Source: Trichobilharzia szidati
Taxonomy: Eukaryota; Platyhelminthes; Trematoda; Strigeidida; Schistosomatidae
NCBI GenBank assembly: GCA_944472155.2
Contig: OX235272.1
Span: 19,328,354 to 19,392,353 of the forward strand
DNA length: 64,000 nt
Reading direction: 5' to 3'
In this document: piece after piece, positions 21,711 through 32,999 of the stretch
How the letters are laid out: each line of letters begins with the position of its first letter
Position numbering within the stretch: position 1 is the first letter of the stretch
Translations under genes and position numbers: made by a program
The notes under the pieces: model-generated
Database searches by the model: none
What the model was told of the DNA's origin: nothing
Seen by the model: only the letters and a program-made list of their open reading frames with translations

Positions 21711-21959
21711 AAGACGGAGAAAGAGATAAGTTATTTGCAATTGTTTGAGAGGAACATGATTACCACAAATTATATACAAACAAATACCAAAAGATGGGGA
21801 ACACTGAATGTAAGTTCAAGCAAGGGCTGACAGATATCAAGTGTAGTGATAAAGTAAGAAGGTTAAATTGTGAAATTCAATCAAACACTTGTGACATAGT
21901 AAGCTTAGTGTAAATTACAAAATGTTGACACATAATAAAGGTAACACACTGTGCACAGC

Positions 21960-22155
21960 TTTTGTTTATTTTTGATTACAGCCTGATTCCACACCGTATT
22001 TTTTGGTACAGGTATGGAATTTTCAGCATGGATATCGGTAGCCGAAATTTTGCAGGCCGACCATAGATATCAGGTGTGCGTCGGCAGGGGATCAAACCCC
22101 GGACCATGTGCATGGTGGGCGAGAGTTCTAACCACTATGCCAGCGACGCACATAA
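21960..22155 (-). mobile_element. SINE-C copy
   Basis: Close to 20030-20224 over its length, with the same A and B boxes on the minus strand and the GTGTGGAATCAGGCTGTAATC end with an A-rich tail at the left. Confidence 0.75.
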
Positions 22156-22394
22156 TAATAGTAATATCTTAAGGTGAACTAGGTGAAAAGGAATAAGAAA
22201 GACATAATATGAGATGGTTATGTCCGTGATGACCTTATCGTAGGCCAGGGTAAACAAAGAGGATGGCTGTGCTTCTTTAGCATACATAGGTGGAGATTTT
22301 CCCAATTAATCTCTATAGCTACCACTATATCTGAGAGACGTAATCGTGTGCCTTTAGGTAGATTGTTTGGTACTCGATATACAACCGTGAATGA

Positions 22395-22720
22395 TTAATC
22401 TATTTTGATGTGATGTTGATTGTTTACTAAATGAAACAAAATGGCACTATTTATTGATTTGGTTACACTTTTTCCAAGTAAAAGAGGAACATGTTCACCA
22501 GCTCTCAAAGATAAATTCCTCTGAATTCTATCTATGGAACTAGGTCCACATGAGCAGTTGAACTTGTGCGCACATATTGATGTGGCCATCTTTGGTAACT
22601 TATCTTTGGTGCACTGTGTCAGTAACGGTCTGGTTCAGAAACTGATGTGTAGTTCTGTAGCACTGAAAGTTCTCCTACGTTCATTTGGCAATATTAAATA
22701 ACGTGTACCTCAATACAGTT
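22395..22720 (-). mobile_element. PLE GIY-YIG fragment
   Basis: Minus-strand frames give RRTFSATELHISF, DKLPKMATSICAHKFNCSCG and SINSAILFHLVNN, which correspond to the connector and the start of the GIY-YIG domain. The YIG box has decayed (SIDRIQ). The 3' end is missing. Confidence 0.6.
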
Positions 22721-22984
22721 TCTTAAGTGATTTTCACATGCCTTCAATGGCTATTTGTATTTAAATATTCATGCATTTACTCCTGTAGAGACTGAGAAAG
22801 TAGTAATCGGAAACAGTTGTTTGCTCAAAATCATCTTGTTCTGATCACACAATTGGGGGTTTTTAATTTATACATAATTTCTACTCACTGAGACGAAGAC
22901 AGTATGTTCCCCTTTCACTAATCCTATTCATACTTTAGGCTGTCTGCAGATGAAGAGAAGCTTAAAAATTCAGTATGTTTTTTT

Positions 22985-23195
22985 GCTATTCCTTTGAGTT
23001 CCGGGTGAAAAACAAGGATTCAAACTTTGAGTTTTGAAGTTGCATTTGAGGTGGCATTGCTTTTTCAGGGTGAGATTGCTTGCCTCACGCCTAATCTTCC
23101 CTATTTTCTAGGCTTACTTCCGACTAGGGGAGGATTATCATTGTGTCAACCGGGAGTCGAACTCAGACCACCTGCGTGGTTTCCAAGAATTCAGA
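22985..23195 (-). mobile_element. SINE-D copy
   Basis: Carries the SINE-D blocks in order, with a B box on the minus strand (GAGTTCGACTCCC, about 23153-23165) and a gcaggtggtc arm just upstream. Confidence 0.6.
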
Positions 23196-23484
23196 AATAA
23201 AATATTCACGTTTAATACTGCGAATCTTGTTCTTCTTACGTTTACGGGATACAGTTTCATTGAATATCCTGACTGTTGCAAAAAAGTTACCACTCAGTTC
23301 TACTTAAAGTTTCCCTGAAGTAAGAGACTTTAAAAAAACATAGGCATCAAACAGTCTCATTTCCCCTGGTTTTCTAATTCATTTTTTCTTATTTGGCATT
23401 GAATTATTTTCGGATAGATGTTTTTGCTTCGTGTGAAGTTCTCTGATCAATTTGTTTCATTCTGTTTCAATTCATCTTCAGCCT

Positions 23485-24110
23485 AGTTTATTTATTATTC
23501 GTTTCACACCTTCCTAAAGGAACAAAGGTTCTACGCGCACATACCTACTTAACTTTGTTCTCTATCGTCTCTTTTTAGCTGGCTCCATAAGTGGCTATAA
23601 GCTTTCATCTATCCTTCACATGATCTGCTTCATGTGAATCTAAGAGGCTCAACTCCTCGTTTCCAATTCAGGTTCCATTCGAGAGCTTGCTTGGCGTGTG
23701 ATTTCAGTTGAATGCATCACTGTACGCTATCCAATCCATATCCATTTCGTTCCACGTCTTTGTTAAGCAGAAGATTCTTGGTTGATCCGTTGCACCGTCA
23801 GAGTTCTTTGTTGCTTATCCTTTCTGGCCGGACGACTATCTGGTCTTCAATATTGAACCAGTGAAAGGATGTACTGATGAAAGTTTGCAATAGCCTGTTG
23901 AAAAATACTTTCCGTGACACATGTGCCGATTGTCTAAACCACATAGAAGCATTGACTTAACATCGGTGTTTTTTTATTTTATTTCGGCTCTAGTTCCTTG
24001 TATTAAGCGCTGTTGATCTGCGCACTGATGTCGTCAAAATGAACGTCTTTTTTGCTTTTCTGATGTTTTCTGGCTTCGATATACTTAGCCTTACCACCTG
24101 TAGTTGAGAC
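23485..24110 (-). mobile_element. RTE-A 3' portion, strongly diverged
   Basis: The minus strand keeps the family's landmark order: tail remnant at about 23490, an RRSW-type block, the GKDKQQRTL-type block near 23820 (GGCCAGAAAGG), a tgcagactt-type block and the TCAACTACAGG block at 24095. All frames are broken. Confidence 0.6.
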
Positions 24111-24364
24111 GTAGCTGCCCAGATAATTGAGATAAACAGAAAATAAGTTTTCCGGGTATGCTTTTAAAAAGGGATCTGTCTTTGTTCACAGTATCCTGTA
24201 CTGTGACATCCCATCTACTTTCACAATGATCCTAAAAGCAAGAAATCAAGATGCTAGATTTCATATAAAACTGTTAACTTTAAAATATCAACAAGATTTA
24301 GTGGTATATCCAATAGTGTTAAAGAGATTGTCACGTATACTCATTTTACCTCATCTTATAATTG

Positions 24365-24600
24365 CTTTATTCTTTGGAGTTCCGAGTGAAAACTAGGGCC
24401 TAGAGTTTGAGCTCTGAAGCTTCACTGGCAGTGGTAATTACTTTTGCTAGCCTCACACTCCACTTTTCCTCTCTGTGGGGCTTACCACCTACCTGCAAAG
24501 CATGGTTTAGGAGTGAGTCGAGTGTGAATGGGTACACCGACTGCCTGCGTGATCAGCAAGTATTATATCAGTGAACCACTGAGCAAGTTAGACTGCCCGC
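24365..24600 (-). mobile_element. SINE-D copy, diverged
   Basis: Keeps ttccgagtgaaaactagggcc, ttgctagcctca and a degenerate promoter end at about 24520-24560. Confidence 0.55.
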
Positions 24601-24814
24601 TGTCCCTTTTTTCATTTTATCCTTTGAAAATTTAAGATTATGTATCAAAATATATCTCTTTGAATAAAAATCTTCTTAGAAGAATGTTTTAAACATACAC
24701 GTTAAACATTCACCTCATAATTTAACCAGTATTCAGATTCTTAACTATCTTGATGGGTGCTGTCATTACTATCCACAATACAGGTCTTAAACTGAAGTGA
24801 AACTAATCATCTGA

Positions 24815-25195
24815 GCCAACCTACAGCGATCAACGAATGATGACTTGTTCTTTTTCATGTCCTTTGCTTCAAACACTAGAAAATAATCTATTAAACTGTT
24901 TAGTCGCTGAAAGCGTGTCCTGTATACCACAGTGAGGCATAAAAACGCAAATTCAATCGTGGTTACATAGTTGGAAGCAATCAGGAAGAAACCTTCTACC
25001 TAGATTTCGTGCTTGCTGGCACTCTTCTTCAAGGCGTTTCTGCAGTCTTGAAGAGACTTTTGTCCCTTCTGACATTTTAAATCCAGCCACATAGTGCTTC
25101 AGTCAGAGACATTTCCACACGAGTTGTCCGGCCGCACGACTGACTCCTGTAGGACTGTAATGGATTCTTTCTTTGATTGAACTGTCACTACGAAC
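24815..25195 (-). mobile_element. SINE-B long copy with dead hammerhead
   Basis: Aligns with 28600-28985 over about 380 bases, including a 3' extension beyond the ribozyme. Minus-strand stem II GTGCCAGCAAGCAC and GAAA (about 25000-25017) are kept, but the CTGATGA box reads AAGAAGA. The tRNA-like head is decayed. Confidence 0.65.
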
Positions 25196-25379
25196 TAATG
25201 TCCTGAATAACCTGCAATCGCTGAACAACAGTTCAGAGTACACCTGGATGGCTAGTCCCCTAGTATGGTGGCTGCACTGTAAACTTAAATGACAGAATTA
25301 AGTCTGCATTAAATGAAAAACTGGGCGCATGATATCAATTGCTACTTAGTGTCAAATCAAAGTACAAATACAGTCAATA

Positions 25380-25600
25380 ACTTCAAGTATTGGTTTGTAA
25401 TGATTTGATTGGTTACAGGATTTTCATCATGAGCTGACATACGTTAGAGAACCATTGGAAAACCTGGGAGTACTGGACAGCTGTTTCGTCCTCATTTGGG
25501 ACGAGGAACGAGGACGAAACAGCTGTCCAGTACTCCCAGGTTTTCCAATGGTTCTCTAACGAATGTCAGCTCATAATGAAATCCTGTAACCAATCAATAA
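25380..25600. repeat. SINE-A palindrome
   Basis: Two SINE-A 3' halves joined head to head. Arms 25407-25493 and 25510-25595 differ at only a few positions and are separated by 16 bases. The fold-back point lies inside the hammerhead-derived stem II (cgtcctc / gaggacg). The tRNA-like heads are absent from both halves. Confidence 0.85.
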
Positions 25601-25900
25601 CATTTCTTTCTCAACATAAATTTTAAAACATATAACAGATGTTAATAAAGTAGGATTTAATGAATTCATCAGATTTTGGCGAGACTCTTCAGCTGAACAT
25701 TCCTCATACAGTGATATATAATAAGAAATTACATAATGAGAAATACATTGAGATACATGTGACTTATAATAAAATAAACCACCATGAATCAATCATGCAA
25801 CATGATGATTGCTAATGTTTTACAGGTCAAATTCAGATAGATGAGGGGATGGCTGGAGTATGTTGGGTTTGTAATTAGGAGTGTAATAGTTTAAGGTTCA
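25600..25900. other. No recognisable feature
   Basis: AT-rich. The short ORF at 25571-25792 on the minus strand is partly SINE-A sequence and has no family resemblance. Confidence 0.45.
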
Positions 25901-26820
25901 GCTTCAACTTCGATGGCACCCCTGATTGGGATAAACTAGATAAGGCAGACGTTCGTGGGGTAGTGAGAAGACAGGAGCATGTTCAGCCATCAAGAAGACC
26001 CCGGAAGATTTGGACTTCGCAGGAAGATTTAGGTCTTGTGTCATACAAACTGGATGGTCGAGAGGAGAAAACCAACAGGTTGACAGGAGAAGGAGACAAA
26101 TAAGTCAGGATACCAAGTGAATACAGAGAAGATGGCGGTTACGAAGATACCTAACCAACAACGACAAGCAGCGATCAATATCAAAGTGGAATAGTCTAAA
26201 TGGAATCACTTCTCTCACTTGTCTAGGCAGTATTGCTTCAACTACAGAAGGTACAAATGAAGATGTCAAAGCTAGGCAGAATCAGACAGGCAAAAGAGGT
26301 TACCATCAATCCTCAGTGAGTGTGAAAATCTACTGCTCTCAACATAAGGAACAATATTCAGATCTTCAATAATAATGTCAAACCAGTGGTGCTTCTATAT
26401 GGTTCAGAGAATTAGCGCGTCACAAAAAACAGGTCCAACAGGCTTTCATCATCAGCCGCCTAAGCTGGCTCCATACTGAAGATCAGTTGGCCGTACAAAT
26501 GTACTAGCAACAAGGAACTCTGGTAACGAACCAACCATGAATCTGTTACCAGACAAATATTCCTAAGAAAATGGAGACTGATTGGACACACACTGAGGAG
26601 ATTGATAAGTGGCATCGGATGACAGGCCTTTGAGTAGAACCCGAATGGGAGGCAACGAGTTGCCTCCTGAAGATAGATGGGTGAGATCATGTGAGCAGGA
26701 GATGAAATCTTATGAGCAATCACGGAGCCAGTTGAAGAGGACTGCTCAAAACAGGATGAAATGGAGATGCTCTGTTAAATCCCCATGACTGACACGAAAC
26801 CTAAGAGAATAGTAATAATA
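25900..26820 (+). mobile_element. RTE-A 3' half, decayed
   Basis: Reading through stops and shifts gives DLGLVSYKLD, VNTEKMAVTKI-like, RNNIQIFNNNVKP, LLYGSEN, SILKISWP and RKWRLIGHTLRRL, ending with an aataata tail at about 26808-26820. Motif C is just lost at the 5' side. Confidence 0.7.
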
Positions 26821-26985
26821 CACCACTATTATAAACAATTAATTGTCACAGAGAGGGAGAGAAAGAGCTTGAATATTTCAGGAATCGCAAACTGAATACA
26901 GATACAATCAACACTAACTATGTATAATTTAGTCACTTATAGTTATCTGAACCAAGCTTTCATTTATACAGTATACTGTCTAACT

Positions 26986-27641
26986 CCATTATGGATAAGA
27001 TTTTATTTTGATAAATCACACAGTGTTTCACAGTAATATTAACTGCTGACGTTTCGAGCACAAATTATTGCTCATAATCATATCAAGTTAATTACACAAC
27101 TTTTTCCTTCATTTATATATATGTATGGCATTGACTAGATATTGGAATAAAAATCAATATGAGATAATGAACATTTAGAAATAATAATACGAGTGTTACT
27201 GATCAAATACAGTTAAATGGAAAATACAACGAGTGTTTTTATAGTCATAATAAGTTAATTGTTAGAATGTTATGATGTGCTTGAATTGAAATAGAATTTT
27301 ATGATTATTTCTTATCCTCTTCTGATTTGACTGGTGGTAATAACATCTTCCATATTTCTGGTATTTGCATTGAGTCATTTCTGTTGAATGTGTTGGGTGT
27401 AGACTTGATGAACCGGGATTCCGTGATCAACCTCTCTCCACCTACCTATGTTACTGTTTAGAATTTCAACTCTATCCCAGCCTATTGTGTGGTTGTGTGT
27501 TATTGCATGTAGTGCAATTGCTGAGCTTTTTCCTAAATTACTTATGTTCTCTGGGTCAACCATTCTTACCTTAGCTAAATTCTTATGTTCTGACAGTCTG
27601 ATTACCCCTGACCTACTAGCCTGACCTATGTAGTTGAACAA
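26986..27641 (-). mobile_element. PLE group E: GIY-YIG, 3' UTR and terminal hammerhead-like fold
   Basis: 27641-27375 encodes FNYIGQASRSGVIRLSEHKN, then KSSAIALHAITHNHTIGWD and VEILNSNIGRWRE, a GIY-YIG domain of the IGQxSRS type. The 3' UTR follows to about 27100. 27039-27091 holds a hammerhead-like fold (stem I ttaacttgat with a matching strand, stem II GAGC/GCTC, GAAACGTC) whose catalytic box is altered. It ends near 26986. Confidence 0.75.
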
Positions 27642-28345
27642 GGAGAATTAGCTATGTTAGATTGTAAAATAAAACAAACAGTAGGTGGTAAACTGCACAC
27701 TAGCGTTTATAAAAAGCCAACGCATCCTAATAGATATTTAGACTATAATTCATCTCACTACCCTTGATCTACTACTTCGATCATGAAAAAACGCATTCTA
27801 TATGGATATTTAGACTATAATTCATCTCATCCGTTGTCTGTATAGGCTGGCTTAGTTAAGTGTCTAACAAACCGAGCAATGGCACTACGTGGTACAACAA
27901 AAATCCTAAACGATGAAATGAAACAGATGGAAGAGGGATTGGTGTTGAATAACTATCCTATAAAATTCATTAGGAAGATCAAAAAAGGTCAAAAGCAAAA
28001 TAAAAATAATGGCAAAACTAATAATGATAACATAAATAAGAGAGAATATAAGGCATCTACTGTTATGCCATATAAAGAGGAGACATCTGAGACCTTATGT
28101 AGGATTTTCAATAAAGCAGGAATTAGGGTGGCATTCAAACCTGCAAACTCACTCAGAGACAAGATGTGTAGGCTAAAAGACCCTGTGGACCAAAATAAAC
28201 AAAATAATATAATTTACAAAATATCCTGCAATGACTGTGAGTTGAGTCAACTACATAGGTCAAACTAGTAGGTCGGGGGTAGTCAGACTCTTCAATTTCT
28301 CTTATTATATTCATACTTTGTGCTGTTTAGTGGTTCGAATTATGA
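27630..28345 (+). mobile_element. PLE group E: inverted RT thumb/connector segment
   Basis: Joined at 27625-27640 in reverse to the preceding GIY-YIG part. It encodes QGELAMLDCKIKQTVGGKLH, a duplicated YLDYNSSHP segment with stops (about 27735-27840), then the open frame 27879-28265 with NRAMALRGTTKILNDEMKQM, VLNNYPIKFIRKIKKG, FNKAGIRVAFKPANSLRD and NNIIYKISCNDCE. It stops at the GIY-YIG start. The same inverted junction occurs at 35620, so the chimera has been copied. Confidence 0.75.
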
Positions 28346-28429
28346 AAAAGGCGTTAGCCCAGAAACCAGGGACTTTCTGTGTGCTAGCAGACATACGTGT
28401 TGTGGAATGGCTGCGAGTTACATCTGCCT

Positions 28430-28600
28430 AATGATACAATGGTTATGCCCGAATGGGATGCTCTATTGACCGCATAGGAAATAGTAATAAGATTGAGAGG
28501 AGAAATAGCCAGGTACCATGATTATGCACACGAAGAAATTGAGAGGGCTCAACAACGGCAGAAACCTTGCTATGATAAGAAGCAGTGGGGAGTATACCTA
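28430..28600 (+). pseudogene. Possible Gypsy-type integrase C-terminal remnant
   Basis: One frame from 28445 reads RLRGEIARYHDYAHEEIERA followed by QQRQKPCYDKKQWGVY, with one TAG upstream. This is the pattern of the region after the integrase core in Gypsy-type LTR retrotransposons (a charged helix with AQxRQKxxYD). It is short and without neighbours of the same class, so the call is tentative. Confidence 0.4.
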
Positions 28601-28985
28601 CAGCGTTCAACGAACGATGATTTGTTCTTTTTCATGTCCTTTGCTCCAAACACCAGACTATAATCTATTAATGTGTTAACTAATTGATAGCGTGTCTTGC
28701 ATGCCACATCAATCGCAAATTCAATCGTTGTTACATAGTTGGAGGCAATCAGAAAGAAGCGTTGAACCGAGATTTCGTGCTTACTGGCACTCGTCTTCGA
28801 GGCGTTTTTGCAATCTTAAAGAGACTCATGTCCCTTTTGAGATTCTCAATCGGGTCACACAGTGCTTCAGTTAGAAACACACGCCTGAGTTATTTGGCTC
28901 CACGACTGACCTCCTGTAGGACCTCAATGGATACTTTTGCTTGAACTCTCGGTGTTAACTAATGTCACGCATCTAGTCCTTTGTT
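28600..28985 (-). mobile_element. SINE-B long copy with dead hammerhead
   Basis: Partner of 24815-25195. Stem II GTGCCAGTAAGCAC and GAAA lie at about 28776-28793 on the minus strand, but the catalytic box reads AAGACGA. A long 3' extension to 28600 is shared with the partner. Confidence 0.65.
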
Positions 28986-29044
28986 CAGCGCAAAATGAAT
29001 TCCTTCAGCCAAGTTTACAATGTGGTCAACATGATAGATGGATC

Positions 29045-29720
29045 ACCATCATGGTGAACTCTTATATTATTATAATTGTTCCCTTGTGTTCCTAGTGCAA
29101 TATAGGGCTTCACCTACACGTCCCCACTTGCTTCTGTCTTCTGCTGTGCTTTTCACCTCCATCCATGTTAGTCCATACTGTTTCAACTCCTCTTCACACG
29201 ATCTCCTCCATGTCACCCTTGCACTGACGTCCCACTCGCTGCTTCCCTTTCGGGTTCCATTCGAGCGTCGGCCTGATGCGCGATATCACCCAACGGCCTC
29301 CTCAGCCAGTGAGTGTCCAATCCATCTCCACTTTCTCCTGCATATTTGTTGGGCGATTGCTTCTTGTTTGATCTGTTTGTTCCCATAGTTTCTTGTTGGT
29401 TCTTGTTCTTTCCGGCCATCTGATCTTCAGTATAGAGCCAGCCAGCGAAGACAGTTAGTTGTTGATAAATGTCTGCAACAGGCTGTTGCAAATATTCTTT
29501 ATGACCCACCAAGTTTCTGATCCGTATAACAAAATTGACTTGACGTTTGTATTGGAAATCCGAATTTTGTTGTTATTTTCATAACCTCCGCCTTGTCTGT
29601 GTTCACCTGGAGTCAGTACTGTCTTCTCTGGCTGCTTCTTCGACCAGTTTGTCGGTTGTCGCTTGTAAGTCTTCGATTTTGTGTGACATCAAACATAAAT
29701 CATCCGCGAAATCAACACTA
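29045..29720 (-). mobile_element. RTE-A 3' portion
   Basis: Minus strand from 29720 (DLCLMSHKIEDLQATTDKLV-type) to the AAT tail at about 29060-29078. Frames are shifted by 4-base insertions relative to the 1406-3525 copy, for example gccagccag near 29440 and gtgagtg near 29307. It aligns with the same part of 47400-48297. Confidence 0.8.
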
Positions 29721-29814
29721 ACTACCTATAATTAAGTCACTAATAGTAATATGAACCAAGCTTTCATTTATACGGTATACTGTCTACTCAGTAAGTTAAC
29801 AGTTTCATCGAATT

Positions 29815-30340
29815 ACTTTCCAGTGACCGAATGATTTGTGGATTTATCACCTGTGAGGTGCGTACTGATGAGGAGTCCCAAAAACCAGAACAAAACGTGT
29901 TTCCAGTACCCTATACCGGTTTGCAGTGGTTCTCAAACTGAAGTCAGTTCGTAATCAATCTTGAAATCCGTCAAAAACCTGAAAACCAGCACTTGAAAAT
30001 TAATCTAGTGCTCACCAGTGACCGACTACAAGAGATGAAGTTATCTGGAGTTCTAATGGAAAGTTGTGGCTGGTGGGGTCAGCCAAGTTGGGCTTGGGGA
30101 AAGCTACGCATCGATGATATTGGCTGGCATTCATTCCATACATTCCGAATTGGCATGGGTTAGACTTGATGGGACATTGGATTCCGTACCAGTTCAACAT
30201 GTAACCTGAACGTTTTGGTTTTAATCCCTGATGGTTTCGTGCTGATTAATCCCAAACTAAATCAAAATTGCTTGCTGTGCAATAATCTCTACTGGTTTCC
30301 ATGGTTCTCTAAATAAAGTCACTTCGGAATCAAACTTTAG
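29815..30340 (+). mobile_element. Two diverged SINE-A copies in tandem
   Basis: First copy at 29815-29990 with gtgcgtactgatgaggagtccca, a hammerhead-derived box. Second at about 30000-30340 with a head extension, a weak B box (ggttttaatccc) and the gtttccatggttctctaaa tail. The second abuts the truncated 5' end of PLE-3. Confidence 0.6.
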
Positions 30341-30994
30341 ATGAACTCAATCATTTCCAGTCTACTAGAATCAGATACAACGCTATCGCAAGGATGTCCA
30401 CTGGACACCAGTCAAATAATTAATAGCTTAAAATTCTGTCTAAAAAGTAATTATTTTACATTTAAATGCAGTTTATATAGACAGACAAATGGTGTTGCTA
30501 TGGGTCCACCAGTCTCCCCAATAGTCGCCGACGTTTTCATGAATAAATTCGAAAATATCATCTTTTCAAGCATACTCACTGCTAAAGTATGGTTAAGATA
30601 TGTAGATGATACTTTTGTAGTACTAAAACGAGATCTACACAATTCATTCCTGGAGAAAATAAACAGTGTATCTCCCAGAATCCAGTTTACTTCGGAAGCA
30701 GAATCCGACGTCGGTGAACTACCATTTCTGGAGTGCCTAGTTAAGAAAAAGGAAAACGGACACTTTAGTGTATCCATATTCAGGAAGAAAACCCACTCAA
30801 ATAAATATTTAGACTTCAAGTCATCACACCCCATCAGAGCAAAGATTTCAGTTGTTTCAAGTCTTCTTAGACGAGCACACTCTCTGAATACGGATAAGAA
30901 AGAAAAAGAAGAAGAAATATCAAACATTACTGAAACTCTCAAACAAAACAACTACCCATGGAACTTCATCAACAAAATCAACACTGACATTTAG
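30341..30994 (+). pseudogene. PLE-3 RT palm and thumb
   Basis: An open 217-codon segment of a second PLE lineage. Motif B is TNGVAMGPPVSPIVADVFM (about residue 48), motif C WLRYVDDTFVVLKRD (about 83), then ELPFLECLVKK, SIFRKKTHSNKYLDF and QNNYPWNFINKI. Motif A and everything upstream were lost by 5' truncation at about 30335. The catalytic YVDD is intact. A TAG at 30992 interrupts the frame. Confidence 0.85.
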
Positions 30995-31560
30995 TATGGT
31001 CGAAAACGTATTCCGAAAACATGGACCTCAACAGTCGTCATTCCATATACAGCAGAGACGTCAGATGATATCAGAAGAGTACTCAATCAGCTCGACATTA
31101 GAGTTTTCTTCAAAACATCAGACACACTACGAAACAACCTTGTCCATATAAAAGACCAGATCCCTAAAGATTCTTTATCTAATTGTGTCTATAAAATAAA
31201 ATGCTTGGAATGTGATGCGATATACATCGGACAAACATCTTGAGAAATTAAACTCAGAAGTAATGAACACCAAAGAGCATCTGTTCGACCACCGAGAAAT
31301 CCAATTGAACTGGAAAAACTTAAAAAATCATCAGCCATAGGCCTACATGCTATAGAATCAGGTCACAAAATCGATTTTGACAATATTGAAATAATCCAGA
31401 AAAATTTCAGAAATCACAAAGAAAGTCTAACATCACCAGAAGCACTTCATATCAAGTGGAATCCAAATTGTCTGAATAGGAACGATGGACTAAAACAGAA
31501 TCTGACCTGGTTACAACACCCCCTTTCACGTCATGAAGTGACAAAATCAACACGAATGTG
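30995..31560 (+). pseudogene. PLE-3 connector and GIY-YIG endonuclease
   Basis: Same reading frame after the TAG: STVVIPYTAETSDDIRRVLN, RVFFKTSDTLRNNLV, CVYKIKCLECDAIYIGQTS (GIY-YIG start, about 31188), a TGA at about 31243, then LRSNEHQRAS, KSSAIGLHAIESGHKIDFD and EALHIKWNPNCLNRNDG. Two stops apart, the domain order is complete. It is related to 52617-53420. Confidence 0.8.
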
Positions 31561-32879
31561 ATAAGCAAGTTCACTATGTAAACACACACTGCTTTTGTAA
31601 TTTTAAACACTGATCAAATCCAACTATCTACACTTGATTTTGATTTTGTTATCTTTACCAATTGGCCAACTTGACAACGAAAAGTGCCCCCAGACTAACG
31701 AACAATGATCAAGTTAGTAAACTTTATTTTGATACCATAACAGACATACTATTACCTCTGTTATTTGGTTTAGTGATCTTCATTGTTAATTTGATCTTCA
31801 ATATGTCGTTTTAACTTGACCTAAGTTTATTTTCTCACCTCTTAACTCTTTGTTATATAAATATATGCTGACATTTTGTAAATTCCGGTTTAATAATACT
31901 TTTATAAAGCTATTGGCAGCATTAAGTAGCGAAACGTCAGTAAAAACAATATCGTTTTGTTTTTCATTCAATGGGAAATACAAAAACACCTTTATTATGA
32001 TGAACTCAACCTATTTGAAACAGTAATTTACTCAAATATTCCCTGTTTTTTTTAAATCATTCAATAAAAAAGATTTTTTTGAGTTTTCATCTGTATTCTT
32101 ATAAATTCATCATTAATATCATCTTGCCTAAACTCATCTCGTGTTGTTTTTCTGTTCAATGATTCATCATTTGTTTTACATTGTTGTTTAAATTAGACTG
32201 GCGCGGGGTTTAAATATGCTACCAACAATTATTCAATTATGTATATATATAGTGAAATGATTTTAAATACAGTATTGTATGATATGTATGTATACGTATA
32301 TGTTTGTTTGTCAGTATGTACATGATTGAGTTCTCAATCCACATGCCCATGCATGCATACATGCAGACACGTACATTATTCTACTTGCTAAATAGCTCTC
32401 ATTTGAAAGGAATATTCAATTGTCAAAGTAACTGTCAAATTGTTGTTTTTTTTGTTGTTTTTTTTAAATACAGAAAGATTCTACCATGGAAGAATCAGTC
32501 ATCATCATACAGCACATGTTCATGTGATACTGAAAACTGTTATTTTTATGAAGATGAAACTACAACACAGAATAAATGAATGCACACACTCACACTCACA
32601 CGCACACGTACACACATGACACAATGTACACTATCATTCATACAGTAAATGTCTTCTTTTGTTATTGGATATCTTTTTTATTGTATTTCGTTAGATTTTA
32701 TTTTCATATTTTAATGTTATAATGACTTAACTCTCTTAGTACGTCGTGAAAAATTCAAGTAATCTTAATTGACTAATCGATAATTTTTTATTTGAATAGT
32801 AAAGTAGATTGGTGACGACGTCATACATGCCTCATATGCTTTAAATGTTAGTTAGCCTTGTTTCTTTCAGTCTATAAGG
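31561..32879. other. PLE-3 3' UTR, then low-complexity AT-rich DNA
   Basis: The 3' UTR probably runs to about 31960 and includes AGCGAAACGTC (about 31928), a hammerhead-like 3' half. After that the DNA is AT-rich with TATATA, CATG and CA tracts (about 32220-32400 and 32580-32620) and I recognise nothing. Confidence 0.5.
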
Positions 32880-32999
32880 GGTTGATGTGGTTGTGTTCTC
32901 TGAGCTCGATAGTTAATTTGCGAAGCTTCCATCACCTTACTAGGTGACATCCTCAGCGCATACTTCAATTCATTGAAGTGAGCTTTAAGATTTCTCCAC

